Assembly: GCA_003640385.1 (NCBI GenBank)
Contig: RCAB01000152.1
Location: forward strand, 62,001-126,000
Reading direction: 5' to 3'
Length of the DNA stretch: 64,000 nucleotides
DNA from: Setaria digitata
Lineage: Eukaryota > Nematoda > Chromadorea > Rhabditida > Setariidae
A program made the translations under genes and the position numbers. The notes below the pieces were generated by a model, which was given only the letters and a program-made list of their open reading frames with translations, did no database searches and was not told the origin of the DNA. This document shows, one piece after another, positions 24,061 through 37,358 of the stretch. Numbering within the stretch: position 1 is the stretch's first letter; every line of letters starts with the position of its first letter.

Positions 24061-27000
24061 AATGAACTGATATCGTAGACACATATAACCACTGATAGAA
24101 CTATTTATAATGCAGTCATATCATTACTATGCAAATTTATGCTATCTTCCAGTAACAGTATCTGCAATCATGAAATTTTATGCGGCAATTGCCTTTTTTA
24201 CAAAATTACAACGTTTTCTTTAGTTTTGTTTTCTAGTAATAAATATAATATTTATTCATTTCTTTCACCTTATTATCTTTCAAATCAAATGACTTAATAA
24301 CACTTAATAATAAGTGCTGATAAACTTCTGATGAATTTACAGATTTTGAGGTTGAAATGACCAAATTTAGTACAGTTGTAAGTTGTGTTTTATGTGAATC
24401 ATTCAAAAATAAGAGAAATTGTGATATTCGTAATAAAAACTTTAGTTTATAATTTCTGCTTTTATAAGTTTCAATTAAATTAAACAGTATGAAAAAATTA
24501 TTAGATCAGAACATGAAAAGGAAGGGATTAGCTTGCACAAAATTTATGGTTTTTAATCCGAAGCTGAAATCTTAAAGTGGAACTTGTTTAAAAACACAGC
24601 TAATACAATGGAATTGTAATGGAAAAGTTTAATTTTGATAGTCACCCAATCCATTAATAAAATTAATTTTTCAATTATTGGTTGTTAATCTCTTCGAAAT
24701 AATAATGGTTGATAACAGCTTGGTAAAAAAAAGGCCTCTTTTTAAAAAAAACAAACGTTCAAGCAATTTTAGGAATGTCTTTTTCTGTATCTTTGAAAGC
24801 ATTCCTATATCTTGACAGATCGGTTTACATAAGTCAATATAGACTGATATTTCAAAGTAGACAAATCAGCAAAATCCATCGCCAAAAACAAACATTAAAA
24901 ACTTATCAGTAACTATTTAAACATAAACTGCTCCAAAAATTATAACTGTTAGTAGTAATAGAACAAATTAAAATCTACGAGCAATAATTTAGATATCAGA
25001 AGCTACAGTACAGGATGAACTGCTGCTAGATTATTTATTTAGTTAAACATAACCTTTTTTTAAATGAAAGTGATATCATAATTAGTAGGTAGAGTTGATT
25101 ACTAATCAATCCAACAACAAAAATCTTTTAGAGAAAAAAATCAGCAATTAGATTAATATTTGGAACTCACGTTGTTAAAAGTTCTTTTTTCGAATTTTGA
25201 TGTAGTTGGTAATACAAATTAAAGGCACAAGATCATATAGAAATTAAAATCAAGTATAAATCCAATTAAAATTTAGAGTTAGTCAAAATCCGTAAATCAC
25301 AATCTGTTTTTTTTTTTATTGAACATATAAAAGGAAACCCAATAATTAATTATTTCATTTATGATAATTTTTTTTAGATCTTGAATGAAAATAAATTGGT
25401 AACAGACAGGTATCTTCAATATTGAAAAAAACTAACTACTGGTAAAAAGTTTATATAAGAAGTATATTTTCACATCTTATGCTTTCACATTCAACTTATG
25501 AATCCTCCAGAAATAAAAAAATTTGAAAGAAATAAAAGGGAATAATAGTATCAAGGAAAATATGATTTATGAACGAAGTGAGGAAATATTCTGATTATTC
25601 TTAATTGTTTGTATACCTGTCGATATTTACAACGAATTGTTCAATACCAGATTATCATGCATTTTAATTGGCTAGCAAAATGTATCTGTTTAGTACGAGG
25701 ATTGAATAAAATTTCGTATTTACATGAAAATGGTCGGTTATGCTACCAATTAAGACTATCATCCATGCATTTATTTATTTACTAAAGTTAAGTCAAGTGG
25801 AAAGAAAGATATGAAAGGTGCTAGATAAGAGATGAGGGAAAATGCTCACAAAAGAAAAAGGAAAAAGAAGTAATGAAAGCTGCTTAACAGCAGCTAATCA
25901 AGATCGTTTTTAGAGCCTAGCCGGCTGATCCATTCGCTAAGAGACTTAATGTGAATTATTTTACCCGAAATAGTATCACTGGAAAATATTTACTTTGGAA
26001 AATCCCACCCGCTTTCTCATTCGATCAATTCCCAATTTCAAATCTCCAAAAGACATCATTCCGGACAGTTCATGGCTTCATCTCAGCTCGTATCACCACT
26101 TTCACCATTAAATTTAGACATTCCGATTTTTATCCTTGATTTTTTCAATACTTACGCTGTTTCACTTTTTATTAACATTTCTTTTTTTTTTTTTTTTTTC
26201 ATTTATCCCTTTGGTTAAATAACTTTTTCTCCTGTTTTTGCTTTTATTGATTGATCATAATAGAACAAAAAAAGGATCTATTGGCTGATCTGTTATCAGT
26301 CAAATCACTAGTTGTTTAAACAATTCTAGAATTAAAGGATATTTTTGGAATACTACGATTCCTTAATTTATACAGTTTTATTTGCATATAAGCTTTATGG
26401 GAAGTCTATTGATTTTGGAAAAGACACGTATAGTGCATGAAAAGTAAACTTAAGGAAAAGTGAATGTATTTCTAATAGACCATAAGAATAAACAAGCATA
26501 TAAACACACATTATAGGTACGTAGGCCATATTTTAACGGTGTTCGCAAAGGTATCTATCACAGCACACGAACGACTTCATTTTTTCTTTTTCTTATCCAC
26601 CCATATCCATTACAATTTCCCTCATTTTATTTTTTAATTGATTTATTTATCGTTTCCTTCTATAACCAAGTTATTATTTGCTAAATATTATTGACGATAT
26701 CACATTCTTATGGTACTTGCCAAAATTTTGTCTAGCATAATAATATCATATCACTTATGTATCCAGTTTAGGTGTCGTAGAATTTATTTCGATAATAATA
26801 ATTTAAAAGTTTCGCATCATGTAAAGTAGAATGATGAGAGAGAGAAGGGATCAAAATTATTCACAATGTGTGTCATTTATGTGCGAATATAGAAAGAATA
26901 TTTGTTCATTTCTTCATTTTATGCATTATCAGTGAGAATTAATCTAAGACTGCTTTATATCTTTATTTCCAGCGTCCATGATACGTCGGAAAGAAATGGG

Positions 27001-30000
27001 ATAATTTTTTCCCCTTAAATTCTTTTCTTTCCGTCTGGAAGCAATCATTACCTTTCTTCCTATTTCAATCCACATCACTTATTCTACTATTGCCATACTG
27101 GAGTAGCAGTGATAACATACCTGTAATAGGCTATTATAATACTGTAGTGACATTAGTAGTAAAATAATTGATAAGAATTATAAAGAATATTTCTTGGACT
27201 TCTTATCCCAAGAATATCATCAAGGTAATAGCAATAGATGGTATCTGAGAGCATATCTCACTCCATTTGCTCTCTCTGAGGAATTTGGAATTGCAGTAGG
27301 AAGCTGGTTTTCAGTGCACTTAAATATGAATGAGGTGTCATCGAAATGATAGCAAATTTGTTGCTCTGTGTAGTGTTCAACTACCGTATTACTACTAGCC
27401 CTCCAACACTCTTCCTCTTCCTCTTTGCCTCATCCTTCCGCACCTCTTCATCACTTCTATCCGAAGCCTTTACAATTCCGATGCAAATTTTGATCTCTAT
27501 GTAAAATAGAGTAGAATGAAAGGAAGGGAGGAATGGAGAAGAGCGGGGGAGAGATAATAGGAGAAGAGGGAACATAAAATATTCCATTCAGTCACCTAAT
27601 TATCATCTTCATCATTTATTTTATTCGAGTTCTATCACCTCGTCCAGACCACCGCCGGTAGCACTCCATTGTTATGTAAAAATGCCGATGATTATGATGA
27701 GGTGATTGAATGTAAACAGGTGCAGCAAATAACTCTCAGTCTAACTAACAACGTAAAAGAGGTATGTAAATTAAGTTTTGGAAGGAAAATATAACAAAGT
27801 CACAATGACAATAGGTGTGATGAGTGATAAGACTCTCCTGCTCCTTATCACTAGCATATTAGCATGAGATAAAAATTAAAAGCGTGCCGGTCTATTTCGA
27901 ATCTTACCGATTCAATACCAATCCAACTCATTCTTAATAATTTTATTTTATCAGAAATGCTTTCAATTAAAACAAAAAGGATCAGCTTAAAACACTTTTG
28001 TTCACAGAGCGATAGTTGTTGGGCATATTTTGCAAAACTTTTACGTATTTCTATTTTCGAAAGAAAAAAAAATTTAGTAAAATTTAGTACCAGTGCAATT
28101 TGAACGGGGATCTGGAGGAAATTTTATGACTGTACAATGAAGTTCGTTTTTGTTGAACCTTTTTTTGAAAATGTAAAGCTACATAATCAGTTAGAGAAAA
28201 AGAATTTTTTTAATGAAAATCTGAAAATAACTGTCAATATGATATTTGATATCATTAGAAACATTCAGAAATCACTGTAGGAGTTTCTTTCTGTCCTTTT
28301 TTATTTACTTTGGTAATTGTTGCTCTAAACTGTCAAAATAAATTTACATCACAGTAATTTTGTTAAAAATTAAAAAAGCTGAGTTGCTAATCACATTTGA
28401 TATATCATATGTCACAGAGACTGACAGCCCAATTAGAACTGTCACAAAAAAAGATAGAATAATGATTTTAGTAAAATAGCAACGTTATTCAAGGGTAGTT
28501 TATGATGAGGGAAAAATATGATAGGATATGATAGGACTAATTTCAATGGATGTTTCACATATTGATAAAAACTTGAATCGTCCAATTCATTCAGCAAGCT
28601 GGAACATGATATTATCGATTGGTTTCATCGAAAATGTTTCAAATTGTGAAAAAAAAAAGAGCTTGAAAATGTTTAAAAACTACTTCCTCTTCATCCTTGC
28701 TCTTCCCCAATACAGAAGCAAGTGCAAATAGAGATTGGTACACAAAAGAGTTCACATATTGTGGTTTGTCACTGCAGGTTAATACCCGATCGTGTATTTG
28801 TGGGAGAAATGATGATGGGAGGAAGAGGAAAGAGAGTGGGTTGACAACTTGACTTTACAAACTTCGGGATATATTTTCACGGACCACTGCTTTCTATCAA
28901 CATTACATTTTGCACTGATGTGGAACTGCATCATAGTACTGGAAAGATATGTGCTGAACAAATCATGTTAAGCGAGGTTATTTTCATCAAGTTAGCTTAC
29001 TACTCAATCCAATTCTAATGAAGCAATCATTGAGTGTTAGGAAAAAAATACGCTACCGGACCGGTCAATTTATTGGAATGAACTGAAATAAGAGATGAAC
29101 GGTAGTTGATAGGAAGGGAACGCTGGACGATGGAGTTTTTGGACATTTATCATCTCCAGTAATTGCATAGCAATAAGTAATTTCCAAGACATTCTCATTA
29201 CAGGGAAATGCTCAAAGGGCCACTAAAAAAAGGCCGATGAATGTGCGGTAATTCGTTACCACACAAGATTTATTTGTATGCAAATTAAATATGTTTGCCC
29301 TTCGTTTGTTTTCCCTTTGAGAAAGCGATCACTGTGGCCCATTTCGCAATGTAATTTCAATGCCTTTTAGCTTAATTTTGTATTCAATTTTAAATTGCTT
29401 CCGAATTTTCGTCACTTCATTCCTAGCTGATTTTATTGATGGTAAAATCGTCTAAGTGTCTATAAAATTTCGTCTTTTAATTTTATTGTTGACAGAAAAA
29501 TGCAAAGAGACGATATTTTGATAAATTTTGATTTACTTTCGGAGCGCTTTTTCTTGAATTTAACTGCCTAAGGAGAAATGCTTTTTGACTATGAAGTTCT
29601 TTCGTGACTTAAAACTTGTCTTTTCAGCTAACGCTCTTCCCACTCATACTGCAGTCTGACACATCCTATCCATAACATTTTCTCTCTCCTTTTTTCTTTT
29701 TTCAGTTCAAAATAAAATTTCTTTACTCCTTTCTCTTTTGTCTTCTTTTGACTAATTTAAGGATTTTCAAAATAAGAAAATGGTAGTTCTGACCAGAAAA
29801 AGGTCTTACTGAGTTGAAGAAAAAATTGGTGTAAGATTTGTTGTTCAGTGGTCTAACCGGACTCATAAGTGAAGCAACCTCCATTTCACTTTTAAAATTT
29901 CAACTTTATAAGAAATTTGGCCAAGAAACCTGTCTAGAGATCTTGTAGACAGCTAATTCAAAGATAGTGTACCTCGATAAAGCTGTCTAAAAATGAGCTC

Positions 30001-32768
30001 ATCTGATATAAACGATAAACCATGTAATTGAAAAAAACAATTCTTACATAGAGCGGTGAAGTAAAGCTTAATTATCCAAATTTGACAAGTTTGAGAGAAG
30101 TAAAAACAAGTAATAAAAATATAATAAATAAATGGCAATTAGTAGTAATCTCTGTCAACAATAATAATGACAATATATTTCAGTCGGTGAAGTAAGCCTG
30201 CCTGGGTAACGTCCTCAAATTCATCACTTTTACACACATTACTGGGTGGAATGTCAGATGCACGAGGATGACTACCGTGTGAAAATGCATATGGCCAGAC
30301 CAGCTTATAGGCCATTAAGTCATTCCTCCAAGCTCTTTCTTACTTTCTTGCTTCGACTGCTACTTGCTATCTAGAAATATAAAAAGCATACTACGGTGTG
30401 AAGTGCTAATTTGCCCGTTTAAGCACATCTTATTGTGCATAACTTTGAAGACAACACTATTTGTAAACTAATCAATTATTGACCATTTGTTAGTATTACT
30501 ATTATTGATTGAAAGGATACGGTTACATTCAAACAGGTATATAAACAGCATACAAAATACAATTTAAATGAGGATTAAAATGTAAATACACAAATAAACT
30601 TCGTTTTTCCATCAATAAGTGAAGAGATAAAAGAAAAACTCTCAGCATGTTGCACTGTATTATCATCACTCAACAACATTTGCTGTGTTTGCTGGAAATT
30701 CAGTAATTCGAAATGAGAAGAGAAATTAATTGTTAAGAATTATGGAACAGATACTTTTTGCAACGATTAATGAATTACTCCAGTGACCATCTGGACAAGT
30801 TTCAACTCTAAGACTGCCTAGTATTGTGTAATTCTGTTTGTCCAACTGATTTTCTCCTGATTTCTTTCTGCATTAGCATAAGTGATAATAGGTAACAGAT
30901 GACGTTTTACTTATTAGATCAGAAACCTGATAACAGTTCTCGAAATCTACATTCATTAATTGTCACATAGTCAGTCACTGCTTTTCATCACGCTACATTT
31001 TTGATCCATTTATCAGTTTGTACGATTTATTATTAATCAAGCCTTATTTTTCTACTAATACTTTAACATTGATGAAATAGTGTGTCACATTCACATTCCG
31101 GAATTTATCTAGATTTTATTTCGAGTTCCACGTTCAGTTTTTCCAAGAACTCAGATAAAAACTGCATAAATAAGTCTTATTATAATTAAGTCTTATTTTT
31201 CTGTATTTTTTAAGTTCCTGAAATCATCGTTGCATCAGTGTTCAGAGCTGCTGAAATTAGCTTCAAATAGACTTCTTATTCTATCAATGATTATGGGATT
31301 CAAAGGTGATGAAAAGGTGAAAGGTGCAATTTGGAATAATGTTTAAGAGTTGTTCGAGAGGAAATGGAATGGACACGGAAATAGAAAATGTTACTAATAC
31401 GTTAATTATGACCTGTGTGAAGATTATCCGTAATCCTCCACGGGGAATAGCAAAAAGTTCTTTAGGTGCCGGTAGAATATGCAGCTAATGAACTGTAACG
31501 AGATGGTTAGTAACATAAAAAACATTCACTTATAATTATACTTTAAGCATCAAATCGTCCAGAATTGATTGAAATTAGAAATTTTTTTTCTCTTTTTCTT
31601 TTAGAAATTGTCTATCTAGTTAGTTTAGTAAATTCCTCAGGGAAATACAGCAATAAAACGTAATAAAACCAATGGTACTAAGTTAATCAGCAGAAAACTG
31701 AAACGGAATTTGCCATCGTCGATGTGCAAGTAAGGGCGAAGAATTTTGCGATATCATACATTCGGAAATTCTCAGTCCTGACGAAACAAAAATAATTTTA
31801 ATAAACAAAAATAAAAATAATAAATAATATGTTGCTGATTAACATTAAATTTAGTTAGTCTTTAATAAACTTATTCACTATTAATTTAATGACAATTAGG
31901 TTGAAATTTAATAATAAATCACAAATGCACAAATAAATAAACAGTGGTGTATTTAGCAACTTTACTGTTGAAAATATCAAAATCGTATTTAAACCTTTTA
32001 TTAAATTTTTCCCAGTAAATTTTTTGATGGTAAATTTAATAACAGTAAATTTAGTGTCGCCATTTCAAAATTTATCTTTGATAAATCAACCAAAATTTCT
32101 TTTTTCTGCATGAAAGAACTAACGATTTAAAGATATCCGTGAAATAATAAATTTTTAAGGATTGGATAATAGTATATGTGTTGTAATGTAATTAATATTA
32201 CGTCATTCAACTTTGCCCAATACATATCAAATTTAGAGATAAGGATGCTGAGAATATTTTTAGTACTGTGTAACAACGATAAGAGATTGAAGCGGTAGAG
32301 GAAAGCGTTGACAAGAAATTGCGTCATGAATTTGTCATTCATCGGTGACAAATAGCATACAGTTTTATGGGTTCCAGGATATTCCGGTGTGCAAGGAAAG
32401 GAAATGTCCAGCGAGATCTTTTCTCGACAAAATTATACATTTGTGTTCTTCTATTAAAATCTGTTTACCGTTCTGTAGTTACTATGCCTACTATGTTACT
32501 ATGCCGGAAAACAATGTCAACCTTACATTTTATTACCAGTGTTCCGTTAATTAAAAGATTCTTCTAATTAAGAATCTTATAAATGAATGGATAAATGACT
32601 AATTTAAATAAAGTTTTCATTTTACAAAAATTTTCTGTTTGACTAGTCGATCTTTTGTGGAAATGACAGATTCGGTAGATGTTAACTGCTGAATTAAATA
32701 TTTAGACGAGAACAAAATTTACTTCTCGAGTAATACTTCTGGGATGAATGAGAAAAAAAGATGGCTTA

Positions 32769-32842
32769 CCTATTATAACTAATATTATAACTAAAGAATT
32801 GATATACGATATTATCCTATTATAACTAAAGAATTGATATAC
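32769..32842. repeat. Tandem repeat, 25-base unit
   Basis: The unit TATTATAACTAAAG followed by AATTGATATAC occurs at 32783-32807 and again at 32818-32842, a period of about 35 bases, with a partial copy (CCTATTATAACTAA) starting at 32769. It lies in the gene-poor region upstream of the Otx gene. Confidence 0.8.
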
Positions 32843-35800
32843 AGTATCATAAATTCGACCAATTCCATTTCTATATGGCAATTATTTTAGTGGCACAGAT
32901 TTAGGTATTTTGGTAATGCTATTTAAATTTCCATACTTGAATTACGAGAAATACAATACATTCAGAATGTTTTGCTATTTTTAAGCAATTTTCAGCATGG
33001 CTAGAAAAAAAAATGATTGCACTAGTTATTCTAAAATATATGAATTGTACAAAGTAATCAAGAAGTGTCAGAAGTGATTCAGAAGTACATATCTTCAGAT
33101 GTAGTTACGATAAAATATTTTGAAATAAATTGACTGAAGGATAATTACTGATCTTTAAAGGATGTTGGAGATAACTCGACTTCACTAATCAGTTTCTTAC
33201 TCATTTTTTTTATAGAAAATTTATTTGGAAGTGATTGATTCCTTAGATGACATTACAGTATTCTTCATTCTCATAGTAGAGCAGAAAGGGAAAAATAATT
33301 ATGATAGATTAAGAAGAAAACAAGTAATGAAATTTTTATGAATTCTTTTTAATGAAATTTAGATATTCTTCTATTTCTTTATATCGGACGATAAAAAGAT
33401 TATCATTGCTTCATCTTCTTGATTCTTTATTCATCGCGTATTCATTTTTTCAGTTTGTAATCAACTGAGAGTGCTTCGTTGCCTAGCATTTATGAATTCA
33501 TTAATGTAATGGATATATAGTCTCCAGTATCAGTTTCTCGATCGTAATATTACCTTATGTAAAGGTTAAGGAACAACAGGAAAGGGAGGAAGAGAGGAGA
33601 AGAGTTTTTGAATAGATAACACTGCTCGGATTTATAACAGATTTTAGTGGTCTGTACCTGAAAGCATTTTCAAATATTTTAGAGCTTATAATATAAACAA
33701 AAAATTTCATGAAATTTCTCACCAATAAATGTAAGACTAATGATTTGAATGAATAAACAGTAGCAGGAAGGAATGATGAAATCCGAAATGAATAATGAGA
33801 TGCTTCAAGTTGGTAAATCTGAAAATATATTAAATGGAGTTATAACAGTCCTTTGAATTATTTTTTAGGCAAAGATTAATTTGAAATGAACATGTTATCA
33901 TAATAGCTAAAAGAAAAATAGCTTGTAATGAACAACGCTTTCAAATCTTCAAGTAAACGTCCAGGCAAAGGTCAGCTGAAGTTGACAATTGTTATTATTT
34001 CATATATGTAGAGGTCAAAAGACAATGATGAACTTAGGTGAGAATGATTTGTTTGTTATATACTGTTTCCTTTCCAGATAAACCGAGACTATGAGGCACC
34101 AGAATGGATTAACGTTGGAGCAATCATCCAACTTCTTCCTCAATTTATACTACTTCAATTTTAGCTCCTACTGCTTATGCAAATTACAAGCACAGGAAAA
34201 GGAAGAACAAAAAGTGGTTGAAAGAAATAGTTGAATACAATTAGACTGATCCTCTTAGATTTCAATAATAGTTTTTCAGCCCTTCTTAACCGGATCAGTG
34301 GTTGAATAACCTTTAGGTTTTGGAACATTATATCATTGTATCAGTAGTGCAATCGCTGCTTTTATTCTATCTTTTTTTGTTAAATTATTTTTATTTGTGA
34401 TTTTTATTCCAGGAATCTATTGAACAGTTACAAACACACTTCAGATATTTTTCTATAATATTTGACATGAGTGTGCTCACGGCAGGTATAACATAGATAT
34501 TGAAATTGCAGTATTTCACGTACGATTCTTGCTTTGCAAATATTTTTCAATTTCAGTAAGTTTAATCGAAGTTATTTTTAAATATTTCTGAAAAGATCAT
34601 TTAAAGTGAATTCTCAGCGATAAGATTTCACGGTCCATTAAAAGGACTGTGTTCTTAATTAACAGTTCTAATATCCATGGTCACGAATAAAACGACAATT
34701 TCTGACGATCCTGAGATACCATGTAATTAGGTAAGAAATATACAGCTGCCACATTAGCAATAATTGATTTCCGATCTCATATGAAGCTAAGTGAATGAAA
34801 GACGCTCAGTAGTTTGCAGATGACCTAAATTCATTCAGTTTGATTCCTCGAACTTCAGTCAAAGCAAATTGCACAACAAATTTGCATTCGTTTCGGGCGA
34901 TATTTGAGTTCATTGAAATAGGCTTTTAAACACTTCATAAAGTAAGCAGAACGATTTAGCCAGCCCAGTGAGTAATCTCCTTGTTGAAGTTCGAATCATC
35001 TATTAGTCTCACTGCTTGCTTAGCACTTCTGATTCCACGTCTCATCATTGACAAATTTGATCATTCTTTCTGCAGTTCAGAGGCTGGTCATCTCTCGATC
35101 AAGCTGTCCTGTCATACCGAAGGTCTCGAACAGCATTTATAATGAGAAGGGAGCAGAGGAAATTGGGCCAAGTGTACGATCAAATTGAACATAATGGATC
35201 AAACCAACGCTACTTATTTTTTTGTCGATGAAGCAGAAAATAGAATATTAGGAAGGGTATGGATTGCGAAGGCACTATTTCGTAATGCAAATCCGTTCCA
35301 GCTGTCTCGAGGATGTATTTTTTCAATCTGATTTCTCGGGGAAATAGAGAGGGAGAGAGGATGAGTAAATAGATGATGATTTAATTGTAACGAAATGTTC
35401 GAAATGAAAGGTAAAACATCCTTAGTGATCATAAATGGCCATAAAAGATAGTCAAGTTGAGGAAGTCAATTCTTCTCACAACAATTGTAGTTCATTAATT
35501 GCCTCACCATTCAATTATATTTGAAATTACAAACAGATATTTCGATAACTGACTGATTATTTCATTGCAGGGCCAGTGTTCCTGAATAAAGCTGCGGAGT
35601 AATCTGAAGAGCCGAAAGTAGCAGCCTTGCCAGCAAAATCCAAAATTACTATCGAGGAATGGAATGGATGAATGCGGTATAACTTGACGAAAATGAAAAT
35701 CTAGTTACTGCTTATTAATAATACTATATAAAAACGAAAAGGTTTAATGCTCAGCGATAAGAGAAGTTCTGAAATTCAAATGTCCCCGGAAAAATTATTA

Positions 35801-37358
35801 GCTGACCAATAATTATTTGGTTGAGTAAATCACACAGGCTATTTTCGCTGTTACAAAACAACAACTGATATGAAAGGAGATCGGTCCTTTGTTATATTCT
35901 TAAAAATTGTCATTAAACACTATGCATTAGTAATGTATATATAATGAAATATTTATTACCAGAACAATTAAACATTTTCGAACGAATGCAACTGAAAGGA
36001 TAATTGAGTCGAATTGCAACTTTTTTGCCTTCTATTTTATCACATCCTGCTGTATTACTCCTCCAATTTTGATTGCTAAAATTGTTTGCACAAGTAACTG
36101 CTGTTGACTGATTTACGATACAGTAATATTATTTGCGTCGGAATTTCTTTTAACAAATCTTTTGGCAACGTACCACTTAATTGGCTTAGCTTTATCGAAT
36201 CATATTACAGTCACACTGCAGCATGTCGGGTTCATGCCTGTGCGCAAAATCTGCCATAAGCAAGCAGTTACAACCCAGTCCTAGACCCAATGGACCAACT
36301 TCAACTTCACAGAAAATGCTAAGAGTGCAACTTAACATTACTTCTCTATATTACAAATCACCAGCCTGAATTACTGTCAAACGTTACCGTACAACGGCAC
36401 CTCCAGTCATCAATTACCCAAGTCTGGGTGAAATTTAGATCATACAAGCAGTACAGATAATCCTTTAAAATTATACAAGCATGTCAACTGATTTCACCGA
36501 AATTCTCGTTATCGACTAGGGTGGAGTCGACCTCTTTTCTGTTTGCTACTGCTCAATTGGGCCAATGTATTTATTTCTCCCAACATAAAAATACTAATCA
36601 AAGTACTTTACACACAAAGCGAGTCTTACAATTACAACTCGTTATCAGTCATTGCAAGAAAAAATGAAATATTATCAGGGAATAGAGAACAGCATAGCAA
36701 CATGACTTTTAAAAGCTTATAAGCTATCAGAGAAGAAAGATAAAAGGAGTCACCCTGAAAAAAGAGCGAAACCTGTTCAACGATTCCCTTCTGAAGTCTC
36801 TATAAAAATAAAATCAGTTTGGAAAGGACATAATTCAGATGATAATATTAAAAAAAATCAGATGACAGTCTGAAACTTCCGTGATTAATCACATTCTCTT
36901 CCCTTCAAATTTGATAAAACAAGCTATGAAAAAGCTAAATGTATCTTCGATTGTACGAAAAAAATAGAGAACTTTTTATACAATGAGACCTCTCAAAATA
37001 TCCTTAAGCTTATATTGAAGTATTCATATCAGTCACGAGAGATAACACTAATATTGATCCTTCATGCATTATGTCTTTCGCATGGATTCTAAACGATTAT
37101 AAAAACTAATATCATAACTTGAATAATCCCATTATTTTCGCAATGAATTATTCTCAGTATACCACTAAGACTTAGCCAGAGCTACAACGAATGTTATAAA
37201 TTATTTTAGATTAATTATTGTGGTTTCTTTATGTTCAGATCGTTGATCTAATCATGAAAAATAAGATTTAAAAAATCAAGAGTCTAAACACATCAATTAA
37301 GATATCATAAGCTGCTTGATAAAGCAAATCGTGAAATTCTAGATTTGAATTAAGAAAT

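Larger units (their letters stand above)
20831..37358. other. Large gene-poor region (about 16.5 kb) between Otx and the integrase-like gene
   Basis: I found no exon chain with conserved protein motifs on either strand. The short open frames lack matching acceptors and donors or are simple-sequence translations (for example the CA/TG stretch near 23.1 kb and the ACATAC-rich stretch near 24.0 kb). In a window where the other genes sit close together, this lies exactly upstream of the Otx start and probably holds its cis-regulatory DNA, possibly with undetected non-coding RNA or 5' UTR exons. It is AT-rich throughout, with several poly-T and poly-A runs. Confidence 0.5.

Noticed and set aside
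21483..24559. Several GGATTA/TAATCC sites (Otx-type K50 sites) upstream of the Otx gene, suggesting autoregulation
   Set aside because: The number seen is about what base composition alone predicts; no clustering beyond chance could be shown by eye.
36411..36432. ATTACCCAAGT text resembling part of the nematode SL1 spliced leader
   Set aside because: Only about 11 bases match, the leader's 5' GGTTTA is absent, there is no donor followed by an Sm site, and no 5S gene is nearby; most likely chance.
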